From Siphonodentalium dalli (lineage: Eukaryota > Mollusca > Scaphopoda > Gadilida > Siphonodentaliidae): DNA of 64,000 bases. Positions 15,701 to 30,700 of the stretch are shown here, piece by piece. The notes beneath the pieces are model-generated. The model was not told the origin of the DNA and did not search any database. It worked only from the letters and a program-made list of their open reading frames with translations. Location of the stretch: NCBI GenBank assembly GCA_032622095.1, contig CP136067.1, positions 80,814,705 through 80,878,704 on the forward strand, given 5' to 3'. Position 1 is the stretch's first letter, and every line of letters starts with the position of its first letter. A program made the translations under genes and the position numbers.

Positions 15701-18700
15701 TCACCTGCGGTGTTCGGCCATACGCTCCTGATGCTCATGGCTGTTAGTCATGTTCTCTGAGGGGCTATATATATATCTTTAATGATACATTGGATTGTGC
15801 CAGGGATCTCTGCTCTGGCTCCGACCATTGGATTGTTGGGCGCAGCTTTAGTAGGGTCTTCTGACATGATCTCATGATGACTTATATATCACCATGATAT
15901 ATCTATTATATCATTTTATATATCTATATATGCGAAAGATTTGTGTCACCGGGTTTCTGCAATGATATCTTGTGATACATAGGTACCTCAGAGACATGAG
16001 ACATGTTCTCTGTGGGGTTGTATATCTATATTTAGTGATACGTTGGATCATGACAGGGAGCTGTGATCTGGCTCCGCCCATTAGATTGATGGGCGCAGCT
16101 TTGGAAGGGCCTTCTGACATGGTCTCATGAGGAAAACTTAATATATATATCCCCCGGATATATATATTATATAATTTTATATATATATATATACGCAATG
16201 TGTATATTGTGATACAGGTACCTCAGGGACATGTGAACGTGTGATAACTGTTCTAAGGGCAGGACCAGTTCACGCTCCCCCGATTACGCATTCGCGGCCA
16301 ATTAGTCTGTGGGGAAACGTCTGGTGGAGTAGACGGGGTAATTGGGACCTCCAGGACATTTGTCCCCCACCAGACGCCAGCGGTTCTGGGCGCTAAAGCT
16401 GCCAAATCGCGTGCCTACAAATCGACACCGGCAGATGGGCCTCCGGCAGCTTAAGCGTAGGGCAGGGGCCGTACCCATGAGGTAAAGCGCCGCGTCCCCC
16501 TGGTCACGCTCGTCTTAACGACAAAATGCGGCCTTGCCTGCCACTCCTCCGTGAAGGGATCGGAGAAAAATGACCTCTCCCCACCCTCCAGCTTGGGCAT
16601 GACCACCTGCAGCATGCGATGGTGGGGGCTCCCTCTGATCCGATGGCTTGACTCGCTTATAGTTGTCTAACCCATTTGGGCTAATGGGCTCTCCATTTTA
16701 TCCCTGTGCCACAGATTGGGCATCAGGTTATCTGCCATTTGCATTGGTGAACAGCAGTTAGTTAACTCTTAATGTGGGTTGTCTTGCCATCTTTGGAGTG
16801 GGCCTCCTCCAGTGCAGGTCGTTATGTCGCTAAGGCGGAGAGGGAGTTAGTCTCTTCGCATCTCAAATCGGCTGGATTCTTAGAACTGACGGATGAAGAA
16901 CAGAGAATTGCTCGGTTCGCTCGCAATTCTGAATTGAATGGCACCACCTGGGATGTTGCTTCCAAAAACAAGGGGGGGGGTACATGTTTGAGCAATATAG
17001 CACTCTAATTATATGAGTTATTTCACGTAACTAATCGTAACAGATTCATTAAAGAGTTCATATTTAGGTACAATCTGTTTATAAGAGTGCATTCCCTCCA
17101 AAATTTGGCTATTAACTTTATTGCTCGTGCCTCCTCCTGGGCTTGCATACTAATCCATATAGTTCAGTGTGAACGGCTTCCTTTAGCGGAAATATGATAT
17201 TTTAAAAAATATAATATATATTTCCTTAAAGAAAGCCTGAACACTGAACTATCATAGGGCCCTCCCATGGCGGTGCCATTCCCAACCCCGCAACTCGCCA
17301 ATCTCCTGATTGAGTTGAAAATAAACTGACGAGATTCAATCGGTTATATTGGGACTGCGCATGCGTGACTGATTCCGAGCAAGCCACTGAAGACTGTGAG
17401 AGATCGTAGGCGACCACAAAAAGTTAACCCCTTTTCTACTATGGTTTACAAACGCAGGACATATATCCTTATAGTTCAGTGTTCAGGCTTTCTTTAAGGA
17501 AATATATATTATATTTAAAAAAATATCATATTCAGATATTTTAACTTAAGAAATGTTGAAACAATAAGTTCAACAAACGGGCATACAGTAATGCTCTAAG
17601 TAATCGACTTCTTAACCACAGCAGAATTATGGGTAACTTTTCAGGATTTAGTTGGAAATATGGCTTGTTGCCATTCATCGGAAAGCTCACAGGGAGAGCT
17701 TTCCGATGAATGGCAACAAGCCATATTTTCGACTAAATCCTGAAAAGTTACCCATAATTCTGCTGTGGTTAAGAAGTCGATTACTTAGAGCATTTAATAC
17801 TGTAGGCTTTTTTTTAACTTAATTATCTCAACATTTCCCACCAATGAATATAAATCCTTCTGCACTTTATAATATTATCTCTTCGTCTATTTATTTTTGC
17901 ACATTTTTCCTGAACAACTCTCCAAATGAATAATAGCTCATTCCAATGTACACTATTATAACTGGATGGGAGAATACATTTAGTAATGAAAGGGTTAAAA
18001 TTGATATGATTTGTGTTGTTTTTTTAAAAGTTGTTTGAGCTTGAAGAGAGAAGGAGAGAGAAAATGAATGATCTGGCAACAAGCATCCAGGCTTTGTGGA
18101 AATGCTGGAAGCTTCGCACGTTGTATAATCTGATGAGGCGGAGCCAAATACTGATATCATGTCGATTCCGAGGATATTGGGTAAGTTCCATGTGGCAAAT
18201 TATTATTATATTAGGCTTTAAATTTAAGCAAAAATATTTTGTTAAGTTTAAATGTATGGTCTACCATAGCACACCATTGCAATCTATGCTTTTATAACTG
18301 AATGGGAAATCCAGTTAGGAATCAAAGAGCTAACCAGACTTGCTTGATAGCATGTATTTAAACAGTCTAGGTTAACTACAGACACACATAAATAGTGGGT
18401 CTGATTACTTGTCATAGACTTTCCATTTCCCAAATCGCACGTCAGTAGTGCCGATCACTCAGGGATCACTATTAGTAGCCCCAAGATAACAGTGTCTGAT
18501 TATCATATCATGATGTGGATGTAATTTGGGGGAAGCCTGCATGCTTACATGATGTGGATGTAATTTGGGGGAAGCCTGCACGCTTACATGAAATTACATT
18601 TCGATGAGACTATGATAGACTCAGTATGTCAGTCAGGGTCCGCGTTGGACCAAAATTTACTTTTGCCAAATAATTTGCCAAAGGAAAATCTTTTTTGCCA

Positions 18701-21700
18701 AATTTTATTAGAATTTGCCAAATGTTATCCCTGATAGTATCATTTTGATTGATTTTTTTTTACACTCGCGGTTTGAACGACGTTTGATATCGATAAGAAT
18801 GCAGTTAGTTAATTATTATAATCGCATCTCTATTGTGCTTTATCAGACAACAATAAACCAATCACGAGCAATAAAATGGTAGAAGGGTTGCTTCATCAGA
18901 AGGGAACATCACAAGAGGATTATAAAATTGTCAGAAAGAGTAGTTTTTTTGCGAAAAGTTAAGAGGAAAATGACAAATTGTTTTGTCAAACGGCGTCCGA
19001 CAAACAGGCTCATAACCATAACCTAATCCGACAACCAGGCTCATAACCTTAACCTATTCCGACATCCTGTCTTATAACCATAACCCATTAAGACATCCGG
19101 GCTCATATCCATAACCTAATCTGATAACCAGACTCATAACCATATCCTAATGTGAATACCAGGCTCATAACCACAACCTAATCTGATAACCAGTCTTATA
19201 ACCATAACCCAATAAGACATCCGGGCTCATATCCATAACCTAATCTGATAACCAGACTCATAACCATATCCTAATGTGACAACCAGGCTCATAAACATAA
19301 CCTAATCCGACAACCAGTCTTATAACCATAACCCAATAAGACATCCGGGCTCATATCCATAACCTAATCTGATAACCAGACTCATAGCCATATCCTAATG
19401 TGACATCCAGGCTCATAAACATAACCTAATCCGACATCCTGTCTTATAACCATAACCCAATAAGACATCCGGGCTCATATCCATAACCTAATCTGATAAC
19501 CAGACTCATAACCATAACCCAATAAGACATCCGGGCTCATATCCATAACCTCATCTGATAACCAGACTCATAACCATAACCCAATAAGACATCCGGGCTC
19601 ATATCCATAACCTAATCTGATAACCAGACTCATAACCATAACCCAATAAGACATCCGGGCTCATATCCATAACCTAATCTGATAACCAGGCTCATAATCT
19701 AATGATATATCCAGGCTCATAACCATACCCTAATCAGGCAACCAGACTCCTAACCATAACCTAATCAGACAACCAGACTCATGACCATAACCTAATCCGA
19801 AATGTATATATGTGTGGGGCTCAAGTTCAAGAAAAAGAGTGCAAATGTTGTAAATTACATACTTCAAGCATAAATTTCAATGATTTTCTGTTTATTGAAA
19901 TATATATGGATTTCATTTTGTGTATTATATTTATCAGCACATCAGTTAAACAGACTGATATTCACACAGCAGGAAGGTTGTTTTTATTCAACTGCATAAC
20001 TAAGTATATTCTTTTTGGTGACAGGCATGCAAACAGTACAATAGGAAAAAGAGGGCTGCTCTTTTCATACAGTGTTACACAAGAGGCTGGAAGGTAAGGA
20101 CTCCAAACTTAAATATTATACGATTACTTAAGAAAGCGTAAAAAATAACCATTTCAATTCAATTTCGTGCTGATTGATGGTATCTACATTGAAAGCCTGT
20201 TACACATGGTCGATTAACTGTTTGATGAAAGTTTGATTATTGCAGAAAGAAGGTATTACCGTTTTGTGAAAACTAAAGAAGATAAAATATAACTTTAGAC
20301 ATATTACCATGCGAGGTTGAGATTTGTTGATCAGGTTTAACTTTGTATTGTCTGTAAGTCAGCTCACGTGACAAATAATCCACCTTCGGTGATGTTTTAT
20401 GTCTTAGATAGTTCACATCCCACAATTAAAAACCCACTTGCCCAAGCCTTGAAATAGTGTGTCTGTCATTTGCAGAATGAGGTCCCCAGAGGGTTAATTT
20501 AGTGATGCTACCCCGCATAGCGGGCTAGCATCACCAAATTCACCCTCTGGGGACATCATTCTGCTGAGGTGTAAGCAGAATGAGGTCCCCAGAGGGTTAA
20601 TTTGGTGATGCTAGCCCTCTATGTGGGGTAGCATCACTAAATTCACCCTCTGGGGACCTCATTCTGCAAATGACAGACACCCTATTTCAAGGCTTGGTCT
20701 GTTGTGATTGTAGGCTAGGGTGTTGCTGGCTAGACTGAAGCATGAGAAGAAAGTGAAGGACTCAACTCAGATAATACAGAACCACTACAGAGGATGGAAG
20801 GTAAACTCAATAACTTCATCATACCTCTGGTCTCCCATCTATGTGACAGAACAGTTATTGTTCAGGAGCATTACATAAATAAGAGAATACACTGGCTTAC
20901 AGGATCAAGACAAATATTGTTAGGCCAATGCATTCTCTTATATACCTCTCATGTATAAGAGAATACACTGGCCTAACAATATTTACCTTGACCTTGTAAA
21001 TTCTCTTATATATGTGAGGCTCCCTATAGGAAACTCGCATATATAAGAGAATGCATTGGCACTGGGTTTTCAAAAAATTTCAGGTAGTTCCATTCATGTA
21101 AGGGTTAAACTTGGGTGTATCTCTCTCTTCCCTGTATATATTCGGGAAATAAAATAATAATTTTGAGTAAGAAGATACATGTACGAGTACAGGATCTTCT
21201 GGCACTAGGAAAAAATGCTTTTATCCTATTATTTTCCATGAATTGGGACAGAAAATGTGGCTATTTTTAAAATATTACAACTTTTTGATTGGAACTATAT
21301 CTTTTAGACTCTTTTAAAGTGAAATGTGTGCAACACGATGTTTGTCTAGCGTGTTTTTGGTAATACTAATTGAAAGGTGTCTTGAAAAGGAGTTCTATAG
21401 AAATTTTGTTGTTGGATTTGCTGCATGGAAATGATAGACCATCTAAGATTGTTGACTTCAGTGTAAAATAAAACTTAAACCATAGAATATGTAGTAAAAA
21501 AGACTATGGATAATCTGAAGAGAGTTTATTCCATAACTTTGGTTGGATGGTCTGATTGGTTATAGGTTGATAATAAGGCAGATTTAGAGGCCAATAGTTA
21601 CAATATAATTCTCTAACCTGTCACGAGAATTTCACAGTTGTTTGGTATATAGTCATGTCATGATATTTTTAATATTGTGTTGTCCGTTTTGAAAAAATGG

Positions 21701-24700
21701 ATAGTCGGTATATTGTGGGCGATGATATGCCAATTATTTAGTTAGTTTTCCATTTAGAACAGACAAAAAAGACAGTATCTAATTGATATGTCTTTCTATA
21801 CACAAAGGAAGAGACAGACGTTTTGGATCAGGTTTTACCAGTGTTTTTATGTTTACCCATACCATGTATGGTAAACATAGTGTCGTTGTCCGGATTGACC
21901 ACTCGTCGTTCGTCCGTCCGTCCGTCCGTCTGTCCGTCCGTCTGTCCGTCCGTCTGTCCGTCCGTCTGTCCGTCCGTAGACACTTTACGTGTAATGCGAT
22001 AACTCAAACATTTTTTACCTGATCAAAACCAAATATTGTATATGGGGTTTTCAGCCCAAAATACAGATCGAGTTCGAATATGGGTTTGATCCGACTTTTT
22101 TGTACAGAGTTATGGCCCTTTTTCGACTTAGAATTCACGCATTCTGCCATAACTCAAACATTTTTTATCTGATCGGAACCAAATTTGGTATGTGAGTTTC
22201 TCGGCCCAAAATACAGATCGAGTTCGAATATGGGTTTGATCCGACTTTTTTTTACGGAGTTATGGCCCTTTTTCGACTTAGAATTCATGAATTCTGCCAT
22301 AACTCAAACATTTTTTTATCTGATCGGAACCAAATTTGGTATGTGAGTTTCTCAGCCCAAAATACAGATCGAGTTCGAATATGGGTTTGATCCGAGTTTT
22401 TTTTACGGAGTTATGGCCCTTTTTCGACTTAGAATTCATTAATTCTGCCATAACTCAAACATTTGTTATCTGATTGGAACCAAATTTGGTGTATGAGTTT
22501 CTCAGACCAACATACAGATTGAGTTCGAATATGGGTTTGATCGGATTTTTTTTAATGGAGTTATGGTCCTTTGACCTATAATTCACACATACATACATGT
22601 ACTTCGATAAATCAACCATTTTTCATCTGATAGGAACCAAATTTGGTATGTGAGTTTCTCAACTCAAAATACAGAACGAGTTTGAATATGGGTTAGATCC
22701 AATTTGTTATACCAGAGATATGGCCCTTTTTAAACTAAGAATTATCCAGATTATAACCCAAGTAACTTACAATTAATGAATACCTGCTTCTCTGTGAGCA
22801 AGATAAAAGACAATATAGTTTATTGCTTTGAGAGTTATTTATACCGGGTAGCCCTCATATGTTAGCTCTGTATAAGAGACACAGATTAGTGAATTATTGG
22901 ATAAATTGATTTAGCTATCTTTTTAACCACAACTTAGCCATGTGAATTTATTTAACTAGACCAATGGAGCTCTCTAAGTCCTTGGATGATGGGACTACAT
23001 TGGATCAAACAGGGCAGAGATAGGTGATTTAACCCCTTTTACCCATTCCATGTCTTTTAACCTTTTCCATTAAATAAATAATTATAATATTTTGATATCT
23101 CACATGGCAATTTGCAACAACATGAATAGAACTGCTTACACTATGATAGTGGTGACAGGCTCTAGAGTTTAGATGTTATATTAACCCTTCTATATTGACT
23201 CATACATTCCAATAATTTGTGTTATTACTGGTTATTATGTACATTTGTCATATACTACTTTAGATCATAACAGTATACTCTATAATTCAACATTAAAAGA
23301 TTATGATTCTGATCATAACAATTTACTATCGCCAAGGGATGGGTTAAACATCTGCCGATCGTGATCGGCCTCTCGTTACTTTACTGTAGAGGGTTGTATA
23401 AATAATAGAATAGTGTCAACACCTTCACTCATGCATAAATAATAAAACAGTTTCATCAAACTCATAAATTTATGCCCCCACAGCCCTTGCATCCATGATC
23501 AGAACTCGTTGAAAATTGTTTTTACAAGGGTTAATGTTTATACAGTAGTTTGTATAACTTAAGTCAATATCATGAAACTAGAATTTTGATGCAATATTTT
23601 ATAATTTCAGGCCAGATTGCTGCTGGCTAAGCTTAAGCATGAGAAGAGAGTTTTTGTCTCAACACAGGTTATACAGAATCACTACAGAGGTTGGCAGGTG
23701 AGGGTACAAGTTATTTCTTTAGACGAGCTAGTACCCAATGCAGTCTGGCGTAAACTACTTACCCACATATAAAATAGTGGGTACAGTTTTCATTTCCCAA
23801 CCACGGGATTCCACGCTAATCAGAACACACTATTAGTAGCATCAAGATAGAGGAGTCCAATCAAAACGATTAACGTAGCGCAGTGTGACGTAATTTGTGT
23901 GAATACTGCCAGCCTTCCGAAAAATGAAAAGTTGGCAGGAATACGATAGACTCAGTATCCGTATGAATCTGAGTGTGTGTTTACAAAGACTGGTACCCCC
24001 ATGCATCATAATGTTCCTGTTGTTTATCCCTTTCATGACGGGAGTTGCACTTTAAGATCATGAGCTTTTAAGATCATGTGCTAGTGCATTCTCTTATATA
24101 TATATATGTAAGGCTCCCTATGGGAGAATGCACTGGCTTACAAGATCAATATTGTTAGGCAAATGTACTCTCTTATATATGTGAAGCTCCCTATGGGAGA
24201 ATGCACTGGCTTACAAGATCAATATTGTTAGGCCAACGTACTCTCTTATATATAAGAGAATGCATTGGCACAGGGTTTTCAAAAAATTTCACGAAGCTCG
24301 AGTTATGGAAGGGTTAATTCTTTCACCAGTTATTCCCAGAATACCATGATGATGTTACACAAAATATGTTGTTTACCGGATTATCAGTATGGTGTTTGCA
24401 CCATTACCAAAGTAAGATTTAATTGATTTTTGTAGGCACAAATTACATCAAATTATGAATGAATAAATAAAAGTAAATTGTGATGAATATAACTCGCTGA
24501 TAAATTAGGCCAGTCATGAGATCACCCAACAAGAAATTTCATCGAAGTGGCTTACAGCGCGCCAAAAAAATAATTGGAAATTGCAACCACATGCTTGGAT
24601 ATAATTTGCGTTTTGGAGCTCAGCTTTCGTAAATTAGGTCAATATTTAGCACATTTACCTTATTTCATTCACAAATAAATGTAATTGTGAACATTAATCA

Positions 24701-27700
24701 GTTAAACAGTGATTGATATGGGTACTACCTTCTGTTACCTTGTGTAATCAGAGGTCTGATAGGATTCCGGAATCTTCATTTTTACTTTCAGTTTCATTGT
24801 GAATCGCTGTGTTTACTTGTTTTTTGTACAATTGTATTCTGCAGTATGAAATGATAATACAAAATTTATTACAAGAATGCCACAGAGATATTTATATTTT
24901 ATTCCACACCCATTGATGTGAGGCACATGTATTCAACGGAATCCCTGCCATTGAATACCTCTAGTGGAATACAAGCCGGAACTATTCTTGTTGACGTTGT
25001 CGCCAAGAAAGATGACGTACATTACGTTGATCATCCGCTTCCGGTGATCCCCCCATAATTACTGGCTATTTGTCAGACTTAAATCACAATAAAGGTGGCT
25101 ATAGTAACAATGGAGGTGACATTCATGGACTGAACGGTGTAGAATAAATACAGAACACAACTTGCATCATAATCTCAAATCTTTTATCGAACTAGTTGCG
25201 GACGGCGCAAAGTTATATTTCGCTCGAGCTATGCTCTTGCGCTATCCACAACTCATTCGATAAAAGATTCTCGATTAAGATGCGCGTTGTGTTCTGTCTA
25301 TATATTCAGCACACCTATTTTGTTTATTCATATTTGATGGACTTTTGCCTTCAAAAAGGGAAGAAATCTGACTTTGATAAAGATTCAAATGCCATCCGAT
25401 ATTCTGGGTTTTGCCTATCCTGATATTCCGTGAATAATCTTTGGAAGTCAAATATAAAAACATTTTTATAAAACAGAAGTTCTGAAGAGCTATTGACCAA
25501 TCCAAAGCGTCCACAGACAGCCAATCTATTATATAATTTTACGCTTTACGCATGGTGCGATAACTCACTCAAATATTTTCTATCTGATCGGAACCAAATT
25601 TTGTATATGAATTTCTCAGCACAAAAGACAGATCAAGTTCGACTATTTTTAACTGAGTTATGGCCCTTTTTCGAAAAAATATTCACTTAAAAAAAAATAA
25701 ACTAAAGTTAACAAAATTTTAAAAACTAACACCCTTATAACTCTGCCAAGGGTACCCCGAGTCACCATACCAAATTTGTTTAAATCGGTCCAAAATCTTG
25801 TGTTATGTACTGGTAAATTTGTTTGGAGCGACATTAAATCCAATTCAATAATTCCATCCCATGCCTTTGGACTACTTAGCTATTGATAAGGCTATATTAT
25901 TATCTGATGTCTCTTATGCCAATGTGCAGATAATCTGATAAAGAAAGCTATGGTACCTAATTTAAAATAAAGATTCAACAATACACATCACATGATATTA
26001 ACAGTAGACATATGTGCTGCCTTGCGCAGCTGAAATCACTCTACAGATGGTCTGAGGTCATTATAAATATTATTGGTTTAATAGAGATGTCAGCTTTCAA
26101 CATAAACAATTCCTGTGATTTGTTGACAGCTCTGCTATATAATTGATAGTAATGGGTCAGCAGTGAGGTGGCTTATCTTGATCTATATTGTTGGTAGAAT
26201 TTGATACATTAAATTATCATTATAAACTTAAATTGGACTCTCTTAACCCAAGTATTCCATGTCCGGGTCACCTTTCACATTTAACCCAAGGCTGTGGTGG
26301 TGCAGCATTACAGATCCTGTACCAGTGCATTCTCTTATATAAATGCGAGTGACCCATACATTGCAATAATTTGTGTTATGTACATTTGTCTATAATAATA
26401 CATAACAGATACTCTATAATTCAACACCAAAACTCTCATTTATGATTCCAATCATAGTAATTTACTATCGCCAAGGGATGGGTTAACATCTGCCGATCGT
26501 GATCGGCCTCTCATTTCTTTCTCCTAATACTTTACAACGTTGTTCACTCAGTATTGTTCAATAATGTCACTTTGAATTTTTCTTTCTCCTAACACTTTTC
26601 AATGTTGTTCTATTCTAACCAGACGGTGGCGTTCACAAAGAAATCCCTAAATAGCCGGGCACATCAGCTAATCTCATATAATAATGTTATTGTTCCAGGC
26701 CAGAAAGCGGTTGGCTGGACTCAGGCAAGAAAAGAGAATTGTGGATGCAGCTCTTACGATACAAAACTACCACACAGGTTGGAAAGTGAGGAAAGAATAC
26801 AGGAAGAAATTTAGGTCTTTTGCCGGACCAAAAATTGTCAGATTCTTCATTATAGCTATGGTCAGTAATAATTTTAGTACTAAGATTTAGTTTTTGAAAA
26901 AATTGCCAATGCTATGCTGAAGCTAACCTAAGCCAAACAATACCACCTATCAAGTAATAAACCAAACCCAAATTTTAACCCTTTCTTCACAAAATAAATG
27001 AATATCTTTAATATGAATCATACGTGACATGTAGTGGAGCAACCACACATGCTGTACCCCGAATTTGCTTTTCACTGGCGACATAACGCTAAGAATAATT
27101 TATGTAACAGCATGCAATGGCCGCGGTGGAGACGACATGACAAATATAGATCCAGATATGGTAAACATAAAGAGCGTTATTTGTTAATGTTTCCTGATAT
27201 GGAAATAATAAAGAGCGTTTGTATCATTTGTGTGTGATTAACCAATAAAATTGTGCTGTGTTATGTAAACAGAAGCAAAACTTTTGTAACACGAGCAGGC
27301 TCTTGTTTACGTACACCATCGTACGTCTTGACGACAATATACTATTTTAATATTCCTTCTGTTGATGGCGATTCGAACAAATATGAATATTTCTGCAACG
27401 AACTCCTTTAACAGTGCTCTCACACAAACTCCCATTTCCAAATTTGTAAAGAAAGGATTAACATCCTTGACTGGTTTTTCATAAACTAAATTGAGAAATG
27501 GAGATTCTTCTTCAAACTAAAGGGTTCATTCATTTCTTTAACAAGATAAAGCTGCAGCCATTTTGAATTCTTCTTCCAATGATATGGATCATTCTGCTCT
27601 TGCATTATCAGTTTTTCTGTCTGTCATCTGCTTTTATTACCTGAACAAACAGCCCTTCAAATGTATAATAGACCATTCCAATTTATACTTATATAACTGA

Positions 27701-30700
27701 ATGGGAGAATCTATTCAGTGTAGTAAGGGTTATAAACAATGAGTGTTCTAGATAACACTATTTGCTTTCATGTGTTGTGATTACTATTCGGATTATTAAT
27801 TAAAATGAATTTCAATTTCAATTAGTTTATAGGAATGTTTTTTGTACCCAAAACATGTCACCTAATTGTGATATATGAGTTATCTCCCTTTGAGTTCAAC
27901 AGTGTCTGTAGTTGAGAAAAGATGTGCAGTTTACTATGAATCCAGTCAATACTGCAAATAGAGTCTGTCATTTGCAGAATGAGGTCCCCAGAGGGTGAAT
28001 TTAGTTATGCTATCCTGCACAGTGGGCTAGCATAAGCAAATTCACGCTCTGTGGAACTCATTCTGCTTAGGCCTCATCTTCTGGGAAGTATCTATAGTCT
28101 CAATCTAACATTGCTTTTAGTTACTTTTTCCCTTCTGGGATGTTTCCATGTCCCCTAATTTGGAAAAGATAAAATGCATAATCGAGGTGACATAACAGGT
28201 GAACATCACCAACTTCAACTGGGGAAATTCAATCTGATCCTAGATCTTCCATAGCAGTTGAGGCTTAATCAGAATGAAGTCACCCGACGATAAATTTGGT
28301 AACGCTAGCCTACTGTGCAGATTGCACACTAAACTCACCCTCTGTGGACCTCATTCTGTAAATGACAGACACCATATTTGCAGGCTATGAATACAGTTCG
28401 GTGACATTAAGTATTTTGAATTTCCAGCAGTGAGGATCTCAGATTTCTTTTATGGTGGAAAAATTGGTTACACCAGCACCACATTTGATTTTCATATGTG
28501 TATTTAAAAGAGGAAATTTTAATTTGCATTTTATTAAAAATTATTGCAGAAGAAGAAGTACCTCTTAGATCTGAGCAACAACTTGCCTTCAATGTCACCA
28601 AAAGGGGAAAATATTTCCACACGCTGTTCTCTGTATAAGGAATGCCATGAATGTCTGAAAACCATATTCCATAGGTGGCGGGTGAGTGTTAGAACGTTAG
28701 TTCATAACCTGAACTTAAAGGCCCACTTAATTTTTTAACCCCCAGATCAAATATATAAAATATATGCCATTTTGAAAATACATCATTAGTTTGAATTCTG
28801 TTGCATTCTGGGAGCCAAAACGGAGGAAATCTTTCTATAATTTCAGCAATTTTCTATTTCTCTATGGACATCTTCTGAGACACAGATGTTTCAAATGGTG
28901 ATGAATTATATAGAGAGTAATCAATTGGTTTTAAATAATTCGCGAGAGGCGAGAGATGTCGGTAAGAAACCAGTGTGCGTTAGCGCACAAGTTTCTTACC
29001 CAAACGTCTCTCGCCTCGAGTGAATTATTGAACATAAATCTCAGAACTAATTGATCACTCTATTTATTACACTTCTGCATCAATTTGGTTCACCAAATAT
29101 GATTAAAAACACATAGAATTAATGCATGAAAGTCCCGATGTGGAGAAAGATCAATCATCGAAAATTCAGTCTTGATCAGTAAGTGACGTAACGTCAATGA
29201 CGTCACGGGAAATGACATAATTCACTAGTGACATTACCATTTCTAATTAACAGCGTTTTCAAAGGAAATCGCACATAGGAGTGTAATAAAGTATTTTAAT
29301 CATATTTTATGGCATAGATTGTTATTAAAACCATATATCAAGTCACTATAAAAAAAAAAATTGGTGACTCGAAATTAGGTGGCCCTTTAATAACATAATA
29401 ATTCTCGGTTATAAGTCTATTAGAACAAGGTCAGCTTGGAATATCTATCAAAAAACTATTTCTCTTTAAGCTGCACACCTTTGGAAAACTGTTTATGTCT
29501 GCTTGGGGGGATTTGTCATATATTGGATTATTGAACTAAACAGCGTCTCGCCCAAAAGATGCTCAAATCTATGCTCAAGCGACTGCACTAGCTACATATT
29601 CTATATTTATTGTGAAATGTCCATTTTGAATGTTATTGGGAGAAGTGATCACTTCAATGTATTTATTGCCTAAAAATCAATCTGTACAACTATATTATCC
29701 AGAGGACAACCTGGTTAACCTCTTTGCTGCTAATTGACATTATGATGTCGTCTGCTGGGCTGTTGATCTTATTGTCATATTCCAGTGGAAAAATATAACG
29801 GGAATATCACAAGAACCTATCACCTACGGACCATATAGAACACGACGTCCACTTTTATGTCCCTAATAGTTACGGACGTCACTGCAGTGAAGAGGTTAAA
29901 CTATAATCATGAGAATATTGTTACCTTCTTCACAGATGTGAAGTTATCCTTTTTCGCTTGAGTTATAGGCCTTATTCAACATAAAAACAAAGTGGTTAAG
30001 ATTTGCCCTAATTTCCTAAGTATCATACTCAAAGCTATCGTCTAAACATGATTTTAGGATTTTAATTCTGATGTTATTACAGATCCACTAAGACTTGAGA
30101 AACCTGGTCTTGAAGGAGTTGCATGGTAATTTGTAAAACTTACAAATTTCTCTGTATTTTTCACAGTGTATGAAGTATAGGCAGCGGTTTGACCAGAACC
30201 AACGAGTAAAAATGAAGGAAAAAGTTATGGCAAGTGAATTATTTAAGAACAGAAAAGATGCTTATGGAGACAGGTAAGTAACTATGTGTAGCAATTAAAC
30301 AGTATTTTCATTTGGAGAACATCAAGCTGAAATTCGAGTAGCTGGATGTATTAAAGAGCGTTAAGACAAATCTGATGCATAGTATGTGTTCTATATGTTA
30401 GAAATTGGAATTATTCACACATTCAGATGGACACGTTGCATCCTTTATGGCTTCTCAGTTTACGTACCAAACTCAGAGAAAATATTTTTATGTTTACCCA
30501 TACCATGTATGGTACAAATAATGACGATGTCCGGATCAACCGTTTGTCTGGCCATACATCCGTCAGTCTGTAGAAACATGCTATCCGATGCGATAACTCA
30601 AATATTTTTTATCAGATTGTGTTATTTTATGTGCAGGTTTATGATGACACACTACTCATATGTATAGTTTTTGGTATTGATTGGTGATCGGTTTAGAAAA

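Larger units (their letters stand above)
12492..17532 (+). mobile_element. DIRS-like retroelement, apparently non-autonomous or decayed
   Basis: Left inverted terminal repeat 12492-12682, right 17318-17532. The inner 155 bp or so of the two is nearly identical in inverted orientation (including AAAAAGTTAACCCCTTTTCT and TGCGCATGCGTGACTGATTC on the right), while the outermost 35-60 bp differ. At 17158-17252 lies a segment equal to the complement of the left tip joined to the complement of the right tip. Terminal repeats of unequal length plus such an internal complementary region next to the right repeat is the DIRS architecture, replicated through a circle and inserted by a tyrosine recombinase. 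Both tips carry CATATT. I found no intact reverse transcriptase or recombinase frame, and the longest open frames are under 80 codons. Confidence 0.72.

Noticed and set aside
18640-18990. Complete hAT element starting CAGGGTCCGCGTTGG
   Set aside because: No complementary right end or target duplication could be found before the minisatellite.
21909-21977. Serine/valine/arginine-rich coding repeat in the frame at 21783-22022
   Set aside because: The translation is that of a simple CCGT/CTGT microsatellite within a repeat family; no coding evidence.
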